Of a DNA stretch of 64,000 nt, positions 36,371-45,697 are shown one piece after another. The stretch covers positions 62,001 through 126,000 of the forward strand of contig JAAVFD010000023.1 in assembly GCA_014800945.1 (NCBI GenBank), in the 5' to 3' direction. The stretch is from Barnesiella sp. (GTDB lineage Bacteria > Bacteroidota > Bacteroidia > Bacteroidales > Muribaculaceae). A program made the position numbers and the translations under genes. A model generated the notes under the pieces. The model made no database searches. It saw only the letters and a list, made by a program, of their open reading frames with translations, and was not told where the DNA came from. The number at the start of each line of letters is the position of its first letter. The stretch's first letter is position 1.

Positions 36371-36425
36371 TATACCAATTATTTAACCGCTTTATCGGGA
36401 TTGTAAGGCAGAAAAATGTTTTACA

Positions 36426-36854
36426 ATGAAACACTTAAAGTTTTTATTTCTAGTGCTTATCGGATTAACTTTCAGCACTACCGTTACATCCTGTAAGGAT
36501 GATGTCAAAGAACCATCTAAAGGTCTAGCTGGTACTATTTGGAAAATTAATTCAGCAACCGAAGATGATTTATATGAAGGTGAAGATGATGAATATGAAT
36601 TTGTTGGAACAACTGTGACTTTCAACAGCGATGGTAATGTAACTTTTTCTAAGCCAAATGCTTGGTCTTATGCAAAATGGTCTTATACAAATGATAAGTT
36701 GAAAATCGTTTTAGGTGAAGGTGAACCTGATGATTATATGGAAGGCTCATTTGTTATAAATGGGAATAAGGCTACTTATACTTATTCTTGGTATGATATT
36801 GATGGTGATTGGGGTGGAAAAGATGAATATGTCATGATCCTAACAAAACAATAA
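36426..36854 (+). CDS. lipocalin-like lipoprotein
   Basis: 142 residues with a lipoprotein signal peptide ending TSC (lipidated Cys23). The mature part, starting LAGTIWKIN and alternating short strands (TVTFNSDGNVTF, AKWSYTNDKLKIVLG, FVINGNKATYTY), has the look of the small lipocalin-like domains abundant in Bacteroidales surface lipoproteins. It is A/T-rich and flanked by the candidate RNA and a good terminator, so it is its own unit. Function unknown. Confidence 0.75.
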   Translation: MKHLKFLFLVLIGLTFSTTVTSCKDDVKEPSKGLAGTIWKINSATEDDLYEGEDDEYEFVGTTVTFNSDGNVTFSKPNAWSYAKWSYTNDKLKIVLGEGEPDDYMEGSFVINGNKATYTYSWYDIDGDWGGKDEYVMILTKQ

Positions 36855-36912
36855 TCTATGTAGGTTAAAAAAATGTTATATTTAATACATTTCTAATTAC
36901 TTATCTATACTT

Positions 36913-36942
36913 AGCTCCAACTTAATCAGTTGGAGCTTTTTT
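36913..36942 (+). terminator. Rho-independent terminator of the lipocalin-like gene
   Basis: Perfect 9-bp stem (36913-36921 with 36929-36937), 7-base loop, followed by T5. The remaining space up to rmlB (36943-37131) shows nothing I can support. Confidence 0.87.
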
Positions 36943-37131
36943 AATGATTAAATGTCTTTCGTTGAGCTACTTATTCAATAGCTTTTATTGGTCTGCATTA
37001 TGGTTGTTAGGGTAATCTTATATCTGATTAAAAGGATATTGATTCGGAAGAAGCTCATCTGCAATAATCGCCGTCCGCTACTGGTATCTTGAGTCATCAG
37101 TTTTGCAGTACGGTCAGATTTTATTTGTTGA

Positions 37132-38268
37132 TTAGCGGTTTTGGTACATGTCGGTGTAGTAGCGCTCGTAGTCGCCGGAAGTGATGTTGTCCATCCATTC
37201 CTGATTGTCAAGGTACCAGCGGACGGTTTTTTCAATGCCTTCCTCAAACTGTAGCGATGGTTCCCAGCCAAGTTCTTTCTGTAGTTTACGGGAATCTATT
37301 GCATAACGAAGGTCGTGTCCGGCGCGGTCGGTAACGTAAGTTATCAGTTCATCGGAGTACCCTTCAGGGTTACCGAGGAGACGGTCAACTGTCTTGATAA
37401 TTACCTTGATAAGGTCAATATTTTTCCATTCATTGAAACCACCGATATTGTATGTGTCGGCTACTTTACCTTTGTGGAAAATAAGGTCAATTGCGCGTGC
37501 ATGATCTTCAACAAACAGCCAGTCTCTCACATTTTCACCTTTTCCATAAACAGGCAGCGGCTTTCTGTTACGGATGTTGTTGATGAACAAAGGTATAAGT
37601 TTTTCGGGGAACTGATATGGACCGTAATTGTTAGAGCAGTTGGTGACCAATGTCGGCATTCCGTATGTGTCATGATAAGCTCTTACAAAGTGGTCTGAGC
37701 TCGCTTTTGACGCTGAATATGGTGAGTGCGGATTATATTTTGTTGTTTCAAGGAAGAATTCTGTTCCGAACGCCAGATGATGTTCAGAAGATGACGCAGT
37801 GGTGGTAAACGGTGATTCAATACCCTCGGGATTAGTGAGTTCAAGGGCACCGTAAACTTCATCGGTAGAGATGTGGTAAAAGAGTTTGCCGTCATATTTC
37901 TCCGGCAGGCTTTCCCAATATTCTTTGGCTGCCTGAAGAAGAGCAAGTGTACCCATCACATTTGTTCGTGCAAATGTAAAGGGGTCTTTGATTGAGCGAT
38001 CAACATGGCTTTCTGCCGCGAGATGAATAATCCCTGTAATCTTATGCTCTTTGATAATTCTGCGCATTTCATCAAGGTCCGCAATATCAGCCTTGACAAA
38101 GGAATAGTTGGGTTTGCTCTCAATATCCTTGAGATTGGCGAGGTTTCCGGCATAGGTGAGCTTGTCGAGATTGACAATGTTATATTCGGGATATTTGTTT
38201 ACAAATAGTCTTACAACATGGCTGCCGATAAATCCGGCACCTCCGGTTATGAGGATATTTTTTTTCAT
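37132..38268 (-). CDS. rfbB: dTDP-glucose 4,6-dehydratase
   Basis: 378 residues. Second step of dTDP-rhamnose synthesis, producing dTDP-4-keto-6-deoxyglucose, which is also the precursor for the Fdt-type aminosugar predicted nearby. NAD-binding GGAGFIGSHVV (9-19), the STDEVYG segment with catalytic acidic residues, and YSASKASSDH with the catalytic Tyr/Lys pair are all present. Last gene of the rmlA-C-D-B run, overlapping rmlD by 4 bases. Also called rmlB. Confidence 0.97.
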   Translation of the reverse strand: MKKNILITGGAGFIGSHVVRLFVNKYPEYNIVNLDKLTYAGNLANLKDIESKPNYSFVKADIADLDEMRRIIKEHKITGIIHLAAESHVDRSIKDPFTFARTNVMGTLALLQAAKEYWESLPEKYDGKLFYHISTDEVYGALELTNPEGIESPFTTTASSSEHHLAFGTEFFLETTKYNPHSPYSASKASSDHFVRAYHDTYGMPTLVTNCSNNYGPYQFPEKLIPLFINNIRNRKPLPVYGKGENVRDWLFVEDHARAIDLIFHKGKVADTYNIGGFNEWKNIDLIKVIIKTVDRLLGNPEGYSDELITYVTDRAGHDLRYAIDSRKLQKELGWEPSLQFEEGIEKTVRWYLDNQEWMDNITSGDYERYYTDMYQNR

Positions 38269-39131
38269 TGCTCTGTCAGGTTTTTAATGCATTTTTTGAG
38301 TGAGGTTTTCCAGTATGGAATGGAAATGCCGAAAGTGTTTTTGAATTTGGTTTTATCAAGAACAGAGTAGGAGGGGCGTTCTACCGGAGAGGGGTATTCG
38401 CTTGATTTGCAGGGCTGAATATCGCAGTTGAAGTGTCCGGATAATTCGGCTATTTCTTTAGTGAAATCGAACCAGGAGCAAACCCCTTCATCGGAATAGT
38501 GATAAATTCCTTCGTTTCCTTCGTATTTGCCGTTGTCAATAATATCCACAATAGCGTTCGCGAGGTCTCTCGCATAGGTCGGTGTTCCGGTCTGGTCAAT
38601 CACCACTTTCAGCTCAGGCTTGGTAGCGGTGAGATTCAGCATTGTCTTCACGAAATTTTTGCCGAACTCGGAGTATAGCCATGCGGTGCGAATGATTATA
38701 GCCTTGCATCTGCTGTCTGCAATTTTCTGCTCACCATGCAGTTTGGTAACTCCGTACACTCCTGTGGGATTTGTCGGCTCGGTTTCATTTCTGGGGGTAT
38801 TGCCCTGATTGCCACCGAATACATAGTCAGTTGAGATATGAATGAGTGTGCAGCCGTTTTTCTTAGCGGCATCCGCGAGATAGCCCACAGCATCCGCATT
38901 GAGTTTTTCTGCAAAATCAGCCTGCTCTTCGGCTTTTTCAACATTGGTGTAAGCAGCGCAATTCACAATGATGTCAAAATTATTGGAACTTACACCAAGA
39001 TCAACCGCTTCAGGGTCAGTGATGTCAATGTCATCTGCATCTGTAAAAATATATTCGTTCGCCGAGTTTTCAGCTGCTATTTTCAGGCAGGTGCCAAGCT
39101 GTCCGTTGCCGCCTGTAACGAGTATTCTCAT
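38265..39131 (-). CDS. rfbD: dTDP-4-dehydrorhamnose reductase
   Basis: 288 residues. Final NADPH-dependent step giving dTDP-L-rhamnose. N-terminal VTGGNGQLGTCL (5-16), STDYVFGG, and the catalytic-type Tyr/Lys in GVYGVTKLHGE (YxxxK) are as in RmlD. Overlaps rmlC and rmlB by 4 bases each. Confidence 0.96.
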   Translation of the reverse strand: MRILVTGGNGQLGTCLKIAAENSANEYIFTDADDIDITDPEAVDLGVSSNNFDIIVNCAAYTNVEKAEEQADFAEKLNADAVGYLADAAKKNGCTLIHISTDYVFGGNQGNTPRNETEPTNPTGVYGVTKLHGEQKIADSRCKAIIIRTAWLYSEFGKNFVKTMLNLTATKPELKVVIDQTGTPTYARDLANAIVDIIDNGKYEGNEGIYHYSDEGVCSWFDFTKEIAELSGHFNCDIQPCKSSEYPSPVERPSYSVLDKTKFKNTFGISIPYWKTSLKKCIKNLTEQ

Positions 39132-39703
39132 TTCTTATAAAGGTCAATGTTAATATCAAACGGAGAGTCGAAGTCTGCGAGCATCGGGTGATTCTTGTCT
39201 TTTTCTGAAAGGATAGCGCTGTCAAGTGTCATTTTCCAGTCAATGCCGAGAGAAGTATCAAGAATAGAGATGCCACCATCCGCTTCCGGATGATAGAAGT
39301 TGTCGCATTTGTACTGAAATACCGCGATGTCGCTGAGTACGGCGAACCCGTGGGCAAAACCACGGGGGACGAACAGCGCGAGGTGATTATCCTCTGTTAA
39401 CTGAACAGCCACATGTTTGCCAAATGTGGGGGAGTTCTTACGAATATCCACCGCCACATCAAGAACGGCGCCTTTTACGCAACGCACAAGTTTAGACTGA
39501 GTGTAGGGCGGACGCTGAAAATGCAGTCCGCGCAATACTCCCCGGGAGGAGCAGCTTTCATTGTCCTGCACAAAATCAACCGGACGTACCTTTTCATCAA
39601 ATTCTCTCTTGGAGTAGCTCTCAAAGAAATAGCCTCTTGAATCGGTGAATATTCTTGGCTCAATAATCACCACATCGGGAATTGCCGTTTTTATAACATT
39701 CAT
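39128..39703 (-). CDS. rfbC: dTDP-4-dehydrorhamnose 3,5-epimerase
   Basis: 191 residues, a cupin-fold epimerase. RGVLRGLHFQRPPYTQSKLVRCVKG contains the catalytic-type His, and PRGFAHGFAVLSD the second conserved block. It converts the 4-keto-6-deoxyglucose intermediate to the L-lyxo form for RmlD. Lies 2 bases from rmlA. Confidence 0.96.
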   Translation of the reverse strand: MNVIKTAIPDVVIIEPRIFTDSRGYFFESYSKREFDEKVRPVDFVQDNESCSSRGVLRGLHFQRPPYTQSKLVRCVKGAVLDVAVDIRKNSPTFGKHVAVQLTEDNHLALFVPRGFAHGFAVLSDIAVFQYKCDNFYHPEADGGISILDTSLGIDWKMTLDSAILSEKDKNHPMLADFDSPFDINIDLYKK

Positions 39704-39705
39704 AG

Positions 39706-40611
39706 TTATTCAAGATTTTTGAAACCGGTACGATGAATCTCCTCAACAACCTTGATGAGGTATTTTCCATATTGATTTTTAAGCATAGGCCGGGCAAGCT
39801 CCCTCATTTTGTCGGCAGAAATCCATCCCTGACGGTAGGCAATGCCTTCAAGACAGGCAATTTTGAGTCCCTGACGCTTTTCAAGCACTTCAACATAGAT
39901 TGAAGCTTCGGCAAGAGAGTCATGAGTGCCTGTGTCAAGCCAAGCGAAGCCTCTGGGCAGGGTCTGCACCTTCAGTTCTCCATCTTTAAGAAATTCCTGA
40001 TTTACAGTAGTTATTTCCAGTTCGCCTCGAGCCGATGGTTTGATATTGTGAGCTATCTCTACAACCTTGTTGGGGTAGAAATACAGTCCTACGACCGCGT
40101 AATTGGATTTCGGATTCTCCGGCTTCTCCTCGATTGAGAGACATTTGCCGTTTTTGTCGAATTCAGCAACCCCGTAACGCTCAGGGTCATCCACCCAATA
40201 GCCGAACACTGTTGCTTTACCATGATTTTCGGCATCGTCAACCGCAGCTTTGAGCACTTGTGAGAATCCGGCTCCGTGAAAAATATTATCACCGAGAACA
40301 AGACACACGCTATCGTCGCCAATGAACTCTTTACCAATTATAAACGCCTGAGCAAGTCCGTCGGGACTCGGTTGTTCCGCGTAGGTGAAATTGACTCCGT
40401 AGTCACTTCCATCTCCGAGTAGTCTTTTGAATCCCGGAAGATCTTGGGGAGTTGAAATAATAAGTATATCTCTGATTCCGGCAAGCATAAGGGTGGAAAT
40501 AGGATAATACACCATCGGCTTGTCGTATATAGGCAAGAGCTGTTTGCTTACTCCCTTGGTAATCGGGTATAAGCGTGTGCCGGAACCTCCGGCGAGTACA
40601 ATTCCTTTCAT
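39706..40611 (-). CDS. rfbA: glucose-1-phosphate thymidylyltransferase
   Basis: 301 residues. First step of dTDP-sugar synthesis, joining dTTP and glucose-1-phosphate. The N-terminal nucleotide loop [28 protein letters not shown] (6-33) and LGDNIFHG are diagnostic. Allosteric inhibition by dTDP-rhamnose is usual for this family. First gene of the minus-strand rmlACDB operon. A TATCTTTG -7 box lies 21 bases upstream. Confidence 0.97.
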   Translation of the reverse strand: MKGIVLAGGSGTRLYPITKGVSKQLLPIYDKPMVYYPISTLMLAGIRDILIISTPQDLPGFKRLLGDGSDYGVNFTYAEQPSPDGLAQAFIIGKEFIGDDSVCLVLGDNIFHGAGFSQVLKAAVDDAENHGKATVFGYWVDDPERYGVAEFDKNGKCLSIEEKPENPKSNYAVVGLYFYPNKVVEIAHNIKPSARGELEITTVNQEFLKDGELKVQTLPRGFAWLDTGTHDSLAEASIYVEVLEKRQGLKIACLEGIAYRQGWISADKMRELARPMLKNQYGKYLIKVVEEIHRTGFKNLE

Positions 40612-40631
40612 GGTTCAAAATGTTTAATACA

Positions 40632-40639
40632 CAAAGATA
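40632..40639 (-). promoter_or_regulatory. -7 element of the rml operon
   Basis: Minus strand TATCTTTG matches TAnnTTTG. A TTTG lies 23 bases upstream (40663-40666), longer than the usual spacer. Confidence 0.4.
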
Positions 40640-40717
40640 TAATCGAGCCGCGACAATCATGTCAAAGAATCAGCTCATTTAATATATTTTAACTACGTAT
40701 GTGGTTAAAATAATTAA

Positions 40718-40757
40718 TCAGTCCACCCATTACTAAAGTGAGTAATAGGTGGACTGA
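40718..40757 (-). terminator. terminator after the beta-barrel gene
   Basis: Strong 17-position stem with one mismatch (40718-40734 with 40741-40757), 6-base loop. On the minus strand it is followed by an A/T-rich stretch with TTATTTT. Confidence 0.7.
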
Positions 40758-40803
40758 GTAAATTGTAGAACTTCTGTCAAAAAATAAAGTATTAATAAGG
40801 AGT

Positions 40804-41418
40804 TCAGAATGTGTATCTGGCTCCGAGTTGCAGACGGCGTGGACTAAAATCCAATATTACCCGATCTTTGCCAATGCAGCCGGAAGGACTCGAAAGTCTG
40901 CCATCGCCAACCTCAACACCGGTATAAACATAGTGGGCGATAAGTGAAAAATTATGGTTTATAGCAAATTTTGCACCGAGTGAAAAGCCGATTTCTCCTA
41001 AATCAGTTGAAGCACTGAACTTGCTGACATACTTATAATATGAACCTTTGCCTTCCACAAAAACTTTCCATCGTCCTCTGTTAATAAATGAGTATTGTCC
41101 GTAAAGTGTTACAATATTATAATGAGAATGGGTGTATGAGTCGTTTGTCTGGAAAGTAGCCCGAAGACCAAAAGTCCAATAGTTGTTAATCTCTAATCCG
41201 ATGGAAGGAGAGAACTGAGCAAACCAGTATGTCTTATTAAAATTATTAACAACTATGTCGGCATCTCCTATGCTAATTTCCTTATCTATATAAGTAGTTC
41301 CGGGTCCCAATGTGAATTCTATAAAAAATTTGGGCACAGAAACAGACTGGGCGAAAGTTTTTTGAGTTAATGGAATAGCCAATGATGCTATAAGCAAAGA
41401 GAAGAGTATTCTTTTCAT
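40804..41418 (-). CDS. small outer-membrane beta-barrel protein
   Basis: 204 residues. Signal peptide to about residue 23 (FAQ/SVS), then about eight alternating amphipathic strands (IGLEINNYWTFGLRATFQ, IVTLYGQYSFINRGRWKVFVEGKGSYYKY, LGARYTF). It ends in a C-terminal Phe after aromatic-alternating residues, the insertion signal of outer-membrane barrels. Length fits an eight-stranded OmpW/OmpX-type barrel. It overlaps the broken C10 protease gene by 4 bases. Whether it is functionally linked to that protease is unknown. Confidence 0.75.
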   Translation of the reverse strand: MKRILFSLLIASLAIPLTQKTFAQSVSVPKFFIEFTLGPGTTYIDKEISIGDADIVVNNFNKTYWFAQFSPSIGLEINNYWTFGLRATFQTNDSYTHSHYNIVTLYGQYSFINRGRWKVFVEGKGSYYKYVSKFSASTDLGEIGFSLGAKFAINHNFSLIAHYVYTGVEVGDGRLSSPSGCIGKDRVILDFSPRRLQLGARYTF

Positions 41419-42835
41419 GATTTAGGTTTTATGTTATAAATTGTTTCAACGGAATTGCCATCTATCGTTATTGTATATCCAGAAGTTAGATTAAGAGTCC
41501 AATTACTATTGAAATAGTAACCGTTTAGTTTATTACCTCCTCCAAAATCCATATGATATGCCGGTACTGAAGACGCATATGAATTTGTCGATCTCAATGT
41601 AGCGAAAGCAGCTAATGGATCAATATCAGCAAAATCACCTGTATATTGAACGACTTTATACTCAGTAGTAGTTTCAACAGATGATGTACCATCACAAATC
41701 CAATTAAAATTAACATATGTATTGTTGGAATTCTTTATGTATTGCATATAAACAGGACCAAAGTTTTTTAGTTGGTCGTACATATTGAATTTCCCAAATT
41801 TTCCAGTTGAATAACTATAACCTTCTGCTTGTAATCCTATCATAGCATTGTTTATTGACGAAACAGCGTCATTAAAATTATCATAATTACACATTCGACT
41901 AATCAGAAGAAGAAGTTTGGGTAATGGATTATCAGCGTTTGCAGTTGATAGGGATAATGGCATAGAAATTAAATTCAATGATTTAGGGGAGTCGTGATAA
42001 TGAATTATACGCGCAACAGCAACACCTGTAGTGGGAAGAAATTGTGTCAAAGGGGACGGGAGAGCTGCATTATAAGGATAGCTTTCATTCCACTTACTCT
42101 TTAGTAATGGTGCAACGCTATATGTTTTAGTCGTTTCGCGCGATAATACAAACCCCGGGGCATTATAGAGTGTTAATGAGCCTTTTAAATCCTGTATTAC
42201 TTGGCGAATAGATTCCGGATAAATGTTAGGATTAGCACTGGATATATTCACTACTTCATATCCTTGTCTATTCCATTCGGCAATTGCAGCATTTGTGGTT
42301 TGGGAAACATCATCTAAAGTAGATCTACTTGAATTTAAAAAACTTGATTTGGTAGATGTCAGTTTATGCCAAGCCCGTGCTATATCTGATGACATCATTT
42401 GATTATAATCTTTACTTGTTGTTGATGTCATTTCCCTTATTAACTTTTCAGAAATAGTTCCTCTTATTGTGTTTAAATCCATTCTACCTTCAGAGCTGTA
42501 AGCAACTACTGGATAACAATCTTTATTAGCAGAAACAACAACAAAACCATTCTTCTCACCAAAGTTTATAATATGAGCTATTACAGTTTCATCGTATCTC
42601 TTAATTCGGAAATGGTTTGTTCAAGTAAAGTTGAACGACTGTCAACAATTTTAGACATAAAATTATTAGCAACTCTTTTAACTACAGATTCATCAACAAC
42701 ACTTGTTGTATCAGAAGTAGTTAAGAGTGCTTCTGTAAAATCCATTTTGCGAGTATTGGAAATTTCCGGTTCCACTAGGTCATTCGAACAACTCGAAGTT
42801 ATTAGTACAATAGCAAGTAAAAAAGTAATTCTCAT
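41415..42835 (-). pseudogene. frameshifted C10 (streptopain-like) cysteine protease, active site lost
   Basis: Two adjacent frames together make one C10 protease precursor. 42835-42581 encodes a lipoprotein signal (LLAIVLITSSC) and the start of the propeptide (VKRVANNFMSKI). The next frame is open from about 42620 and continues the propeptide (NGFVVVSANKDCYPVVAYS), then the protease domain VAPLLKSKWNESYPYN and the C-terminal MDFGGGNKLNGYYF block. The frames differ by one base and must switch between 42584 and 42620. The catalytic Cys position (family GCVAxA) reads TTGVAVA; the codon is GGT at 42024-42026, one base from TGT. The catalytic His site (HAWVxDG) reads NFNWICDG. Most likely a decayed gene. 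A structural, non-catalytic role for the longer frame is the alternative. Confidence 0.75.
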
Positions 42836-43140
42836 GATTTAGGTTTTAAGGTTAATAAATAATTCCGAATGCAATTTATAAAAAAATAATTTAAAGATAA
42901 GCGAGATGACTATGTTTTAATAGCAGTTTAATATAATTTAACTATGATAAATTAGAGTGTAATTATTCAGCGAAATTATTCTTGGTGTTCTGATACTTAC
43001 AAAAGTTCAGATTTAATAAAACGCCAAAAATGGATAATTTACCGTAGGTTTCAGAGAATTTGAATCTCATAAATAGTTGATTGTTAGTACTACTTGTTCC
43101 TCTGATTCGCAGGATTGTTACATTAAAACATAATAAGTGT
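42836..43140. other. gene-free A/T-rich stretch
   Basis: About 305 bases between the broken C10 protease gene and the flippase stop. I find no open frame of interest, no consensus promoter pair, no strong hairpin and no tRNA. It should contain the protease gene's promoter, but none matches the consensus. Confidence 0.5.
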
Positions 43141-44586
43141 CTATTTGAGGGAGGATTTGATTTTGCGAAAGGTAATGAAGAGAGAGGTTAAGAATATCAG
43201 CGACATAGCAGTGTAAGCAGGTATGGTGCTCATAAATGATGATGCCAAAGCAGCCGATGATAAGATAACTGAAAGTGTTATACCGATAAGCGTTTGCTTA
43301 TTAAACCTGAAAGAGTATAGTTTTTTCTGCACAAGGTAGTCGGTTATGATTCCTATTATTCCGTCCGCAATAACAGCCAAGCCGAGACCGATGATACCGT
43401 AAAAATAGTATGCTGTGCAGGAGATCGCTATTTTAGCAGCATTATAAAAGACAACTTCCGTCCAGATATATACCTTTTTGTTATCCTTGGCAAATGTAAT
43501 ATAGCCGAGTGGATAATTGATGGCTCGCAGCAGAATACCGAATCCCATCCAGCGAATGAGCTCTGTAATCTGCTCAAATTCAGGTGTTAGCAATAATTTT
43601 ATGAGCATCGGTGCGGTAAGAATCATTCCGCACACAATCGGTGATACAATGTAGGTGAGAAGGGTTATCTGCCTGTTGGCGAGGTCGCGCACATAACTGT
43701 TGTCACTGATGTTTCTTGACAGTCTCGGCAGATAGTCAACAGCCATGGCACTGAAAACAATGCCGACATACTGCATTGTGATAGAATTGGCAGCCTGAAA
43801 GAAGCCGACGTTTTCCATATCGCCGAAAGTGCGTATGAATAGATTGATGAAGTAAATGGCACCTGTGGTGACAAGATTTCCCAGCACAAGCATCAGACCG
43901 GTTGCTATCAGTTTTTTTACAGCCGGTTTACTTGACTTTAATTTTACTGAGGTGTTAACCGGGATTCGACATTTTTTCAGGGTATGGGAGTAGAAAAAGT
44001 ACATTGCCGCAGACATCAGAATAATTGCCGGGACAATACCGTTTACACCCATAAACCAATAAAGAGGTACACCTAAGATTAGCCCTGCAATTGCCGACAC
44101 AAGTGATGCGCGAGATAGTTTCTTTACCTGATGAAGTCCCTGAAGTACAGATAGCTTGCCGGCTGCGGCTATAGAAAAGAATAGAGAGAGTGAGAGAGCC
44201 ATGAATTTGACTGTGGCTGAATAGTTGCCGAAGGTGATTCGGCTTAATAGCGGGGACAAAGCAAAGCAGATAAGCGCTCCGAAAATTGCTGTTATGAATA
44301 TAAGCCTGATAGCGAGGGCGATGTTTCCCGAAAGTTTTGCTTCATCTGAGTGATTCGCAGAAATCTCCTTCACAATTGCCAGATTCAATCCCAATGAGCC
44401 GAAAATCTGAACTGTATTAAGCGCGGAATAATACAGTGTGTTAATTCCCATACCTTCCGGACCGAGAAACATAGCGACAAATTTTCCACGGATAATGGAA
44501 ATAAGTACCTGAATTATCTGCACTCCGCCAAAGAGTGAGATTCCTTTTAGCAGACTCTTGTCGCTGTTGTCAATTTTCTCATCCAT
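43141..44586 (-). CDS. polysaccharide flippase (Wzx/O-antigen translocase family)
   Basis: About 481 residues from MDEKIDNSDKSLLKGISLFGG. An earlier in-frame ATG at 44625 would overlap the aminotransferase gene by 32 bases. Around 12-14 membrane helices fill the protein. LSVLQGLHQVKKLSRASL and the N-terminal GGVQIIQVLISIIRGKFVAMFLGPEGMGINTLYYS are typical of O-antigen/teichoic-acid exporters of the MOP superfamily. It flips lipid-linked glycan units across the inner membrane. It follows the FdtA/FdtB-like sugar genes, so the exported glycan probably contains their product. Confidence 0.9.
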   Translation of the reverse strand: MDEKIDNSDKSLLKGISLFGGVQIIQVLISIIRGKFVAMFLGPEGMGINTLYYSALNTVQIFGSLGLNLAIVKEISANHSDEAKLSGNIALAIRLIFITAIFGALICFALSPLLSRITFGNYSATVKFMALSLSLFFSIAAAGKLSVLQGLHQVKKLSRASLVSAIAGLILGVPLYWFMGVNGIVPAIILMSAAMYFFYSHTLKKCRIPVNTSVKLKSSKPAVKKLIATGLMLVLGNLVTTGAIYFINLFIRTFGDMENVGFFQAANSITMQYVGIVFSAMAVDYLPRLSRNISDNSYVRDLANRQITLLTYIVSPIVCGMILTAPMLIKLLLTPEFEQITELIRWMGFGILLRAINYPLGYITFAKDNKKVYIWTEVVFYNAAKIAISCTAYYFYGIIGLGLAVIADGIIGIITDYLVQKKLYSFRFNKQTLIGITLSVILSSAALASSFMSTIPAYTAMSLIFLTSLFITFRKIKSSLK

Positions 44587-44593
44587 TAATGAT

Positions 44594-45697
44594 TCAGGAG
44601 TGCCATTCATTAATAAGTTTGACAATATATTCAGCCTCGCAGGGAGTCAATACCGGGGAGATGGGTAAAGAGAGTTCCGAATTGTGAATGAATTCGGTAA
44701 CAGGTAGTGACAACGTGTGCCATTGAGGGAGAGCTTTCTGCCGATGCGGAGGAACAGGGTAGTGAATGAGAGTCTGTACTCCGTTGGCATACAGATATTC
44801 CTGCAACCTGTTGCGCTTAGGTGTGAGAATGGGATAAATGTGGTAAACATTCTGCTCTTCCGGCGATGGTGAAGGTAGTGTTATTTCAGGATTGCATATT
44901 CCGCGATTATATATATCAGCTATTTCGGTTCTTCGCTTGTTTTCCTTATCAAGGTATCTTAGTTTGACCGAAAGAATTGCAGCCTGCATCTCATCAAGCC
45001 GGGAATTTCTACCTATATAGTCAAAAATATATTTCTCAGGGGAGCCGTAGTTTGCGAGAGTACGAACTGTTTGTGCCAGTTCGGCATCGTCGGTAGTAAC
45101 CGCTCCGGCGTCACCCAGAGCTCCAAGGTTTTTTCCCGGATAGAAACTGTGGGCGGCGGCATTTCCAAGGCTACCTGTTCGTTTAGCCCCAAACCGGCAG
45201 CCGTGTGCCTGAGCATTATCCTCAATAAGGAGTAGATTGTGCTCATTGCAAATGTCAGCGAGTTCCTGAGAAAACGCACATCTTCCGTAAAGGTGTACAA
45301 TAAGCAAGGCTTTGGTTTGCGGAGTTATAGATTTTCTGATTTCGTCCGGAGATATTTGCAGTGTTGTGGCATCGGGCTCAACAGGAACCGGTTTAAGTCC
45401 GGCTTGAATAACCGCATTTATCGTGGCGATATATGTGTTTGCCGGTACAATGACTTCGTCCCCGGGAGCGAGTCTGCCAAGTTCAATATAAGCTCTGAGA
45501 ATCAGATATATTGCATCGAGACCGTTTGCGCAGCCAACAGCAAAGGTCGTTCCGATATAGTCGGCATATTCTTTTTCAAAATCAAGAACCTCACCTCCGA
45601 GTATATATTGCCCTGATGAAATGACTCTCCGGATCGCTTCAGAAATTTCTTGGGAGTGTAGCTGATTAATCTTTTTGAGGTCGAGAAACTTAATCAT
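44594..45697 (-). CDS. DegT/DnrJ/EryC1 sugar aminotransferase, FdtB-like
   Basis: 367 residues. PLP-dependent enzyme that transaminates nucleotide-linked keto sugars. PLP Lys189 lies in [14 protein letters not shown], with EDNAQAHGC just before and [12 protein letters not shown] upstream. It is directly paired (8-base overlap) with a sugar 3,4-ketoisomerase, the combination that makes dTDP-3-amino-3,6-dideoxyhexoses (Fuc3N or Qui3N). Its substrate would derive from the RmlA/RmlB product encoded 5 kb away. The acetyltransferase that usually completes the pathway is not seen in the window. Confidence 0.9.
   Translation of the reverse strand: MIKFLDLKKINQLHSQEISEAIRRVISSGQYILGGEVLDFEKEYADYIGTTFAVGCANGLDAIYLILRAYIELGRLAPGDEVIVPANTYIATINAVIQAGLKPVPVEPDATTLQISPDEIRKSITPQTKALLIVHLYGRCAFSQELADICNEHNLLLIEDNAQAHGCRFGAKRTGSLGNAAAHSFYPGKNLGALGDAGAVTTDDAELAQTVRTLANYGSPEKYIFDYIGRNSRLDEMQAAILSVKLRYLDKENKRRTEIADIYNRGICNPEITLPSPSPEEQNVYHIYPILTPKRNRLQEYLYANGVQTLIHYPVPPHRQKALPQWHTLSLPVTEFIHNSELSLPISPVLTPCEAEYIVKLINEWHS

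Noticed and set aside
36244-36429. 61-codon frame ending at the lipocalin-like gene
   Set aside because: Lies across the candidate RNA's hairpins, has no domain or sensible start signal, and overlaps the real gene's ATG.
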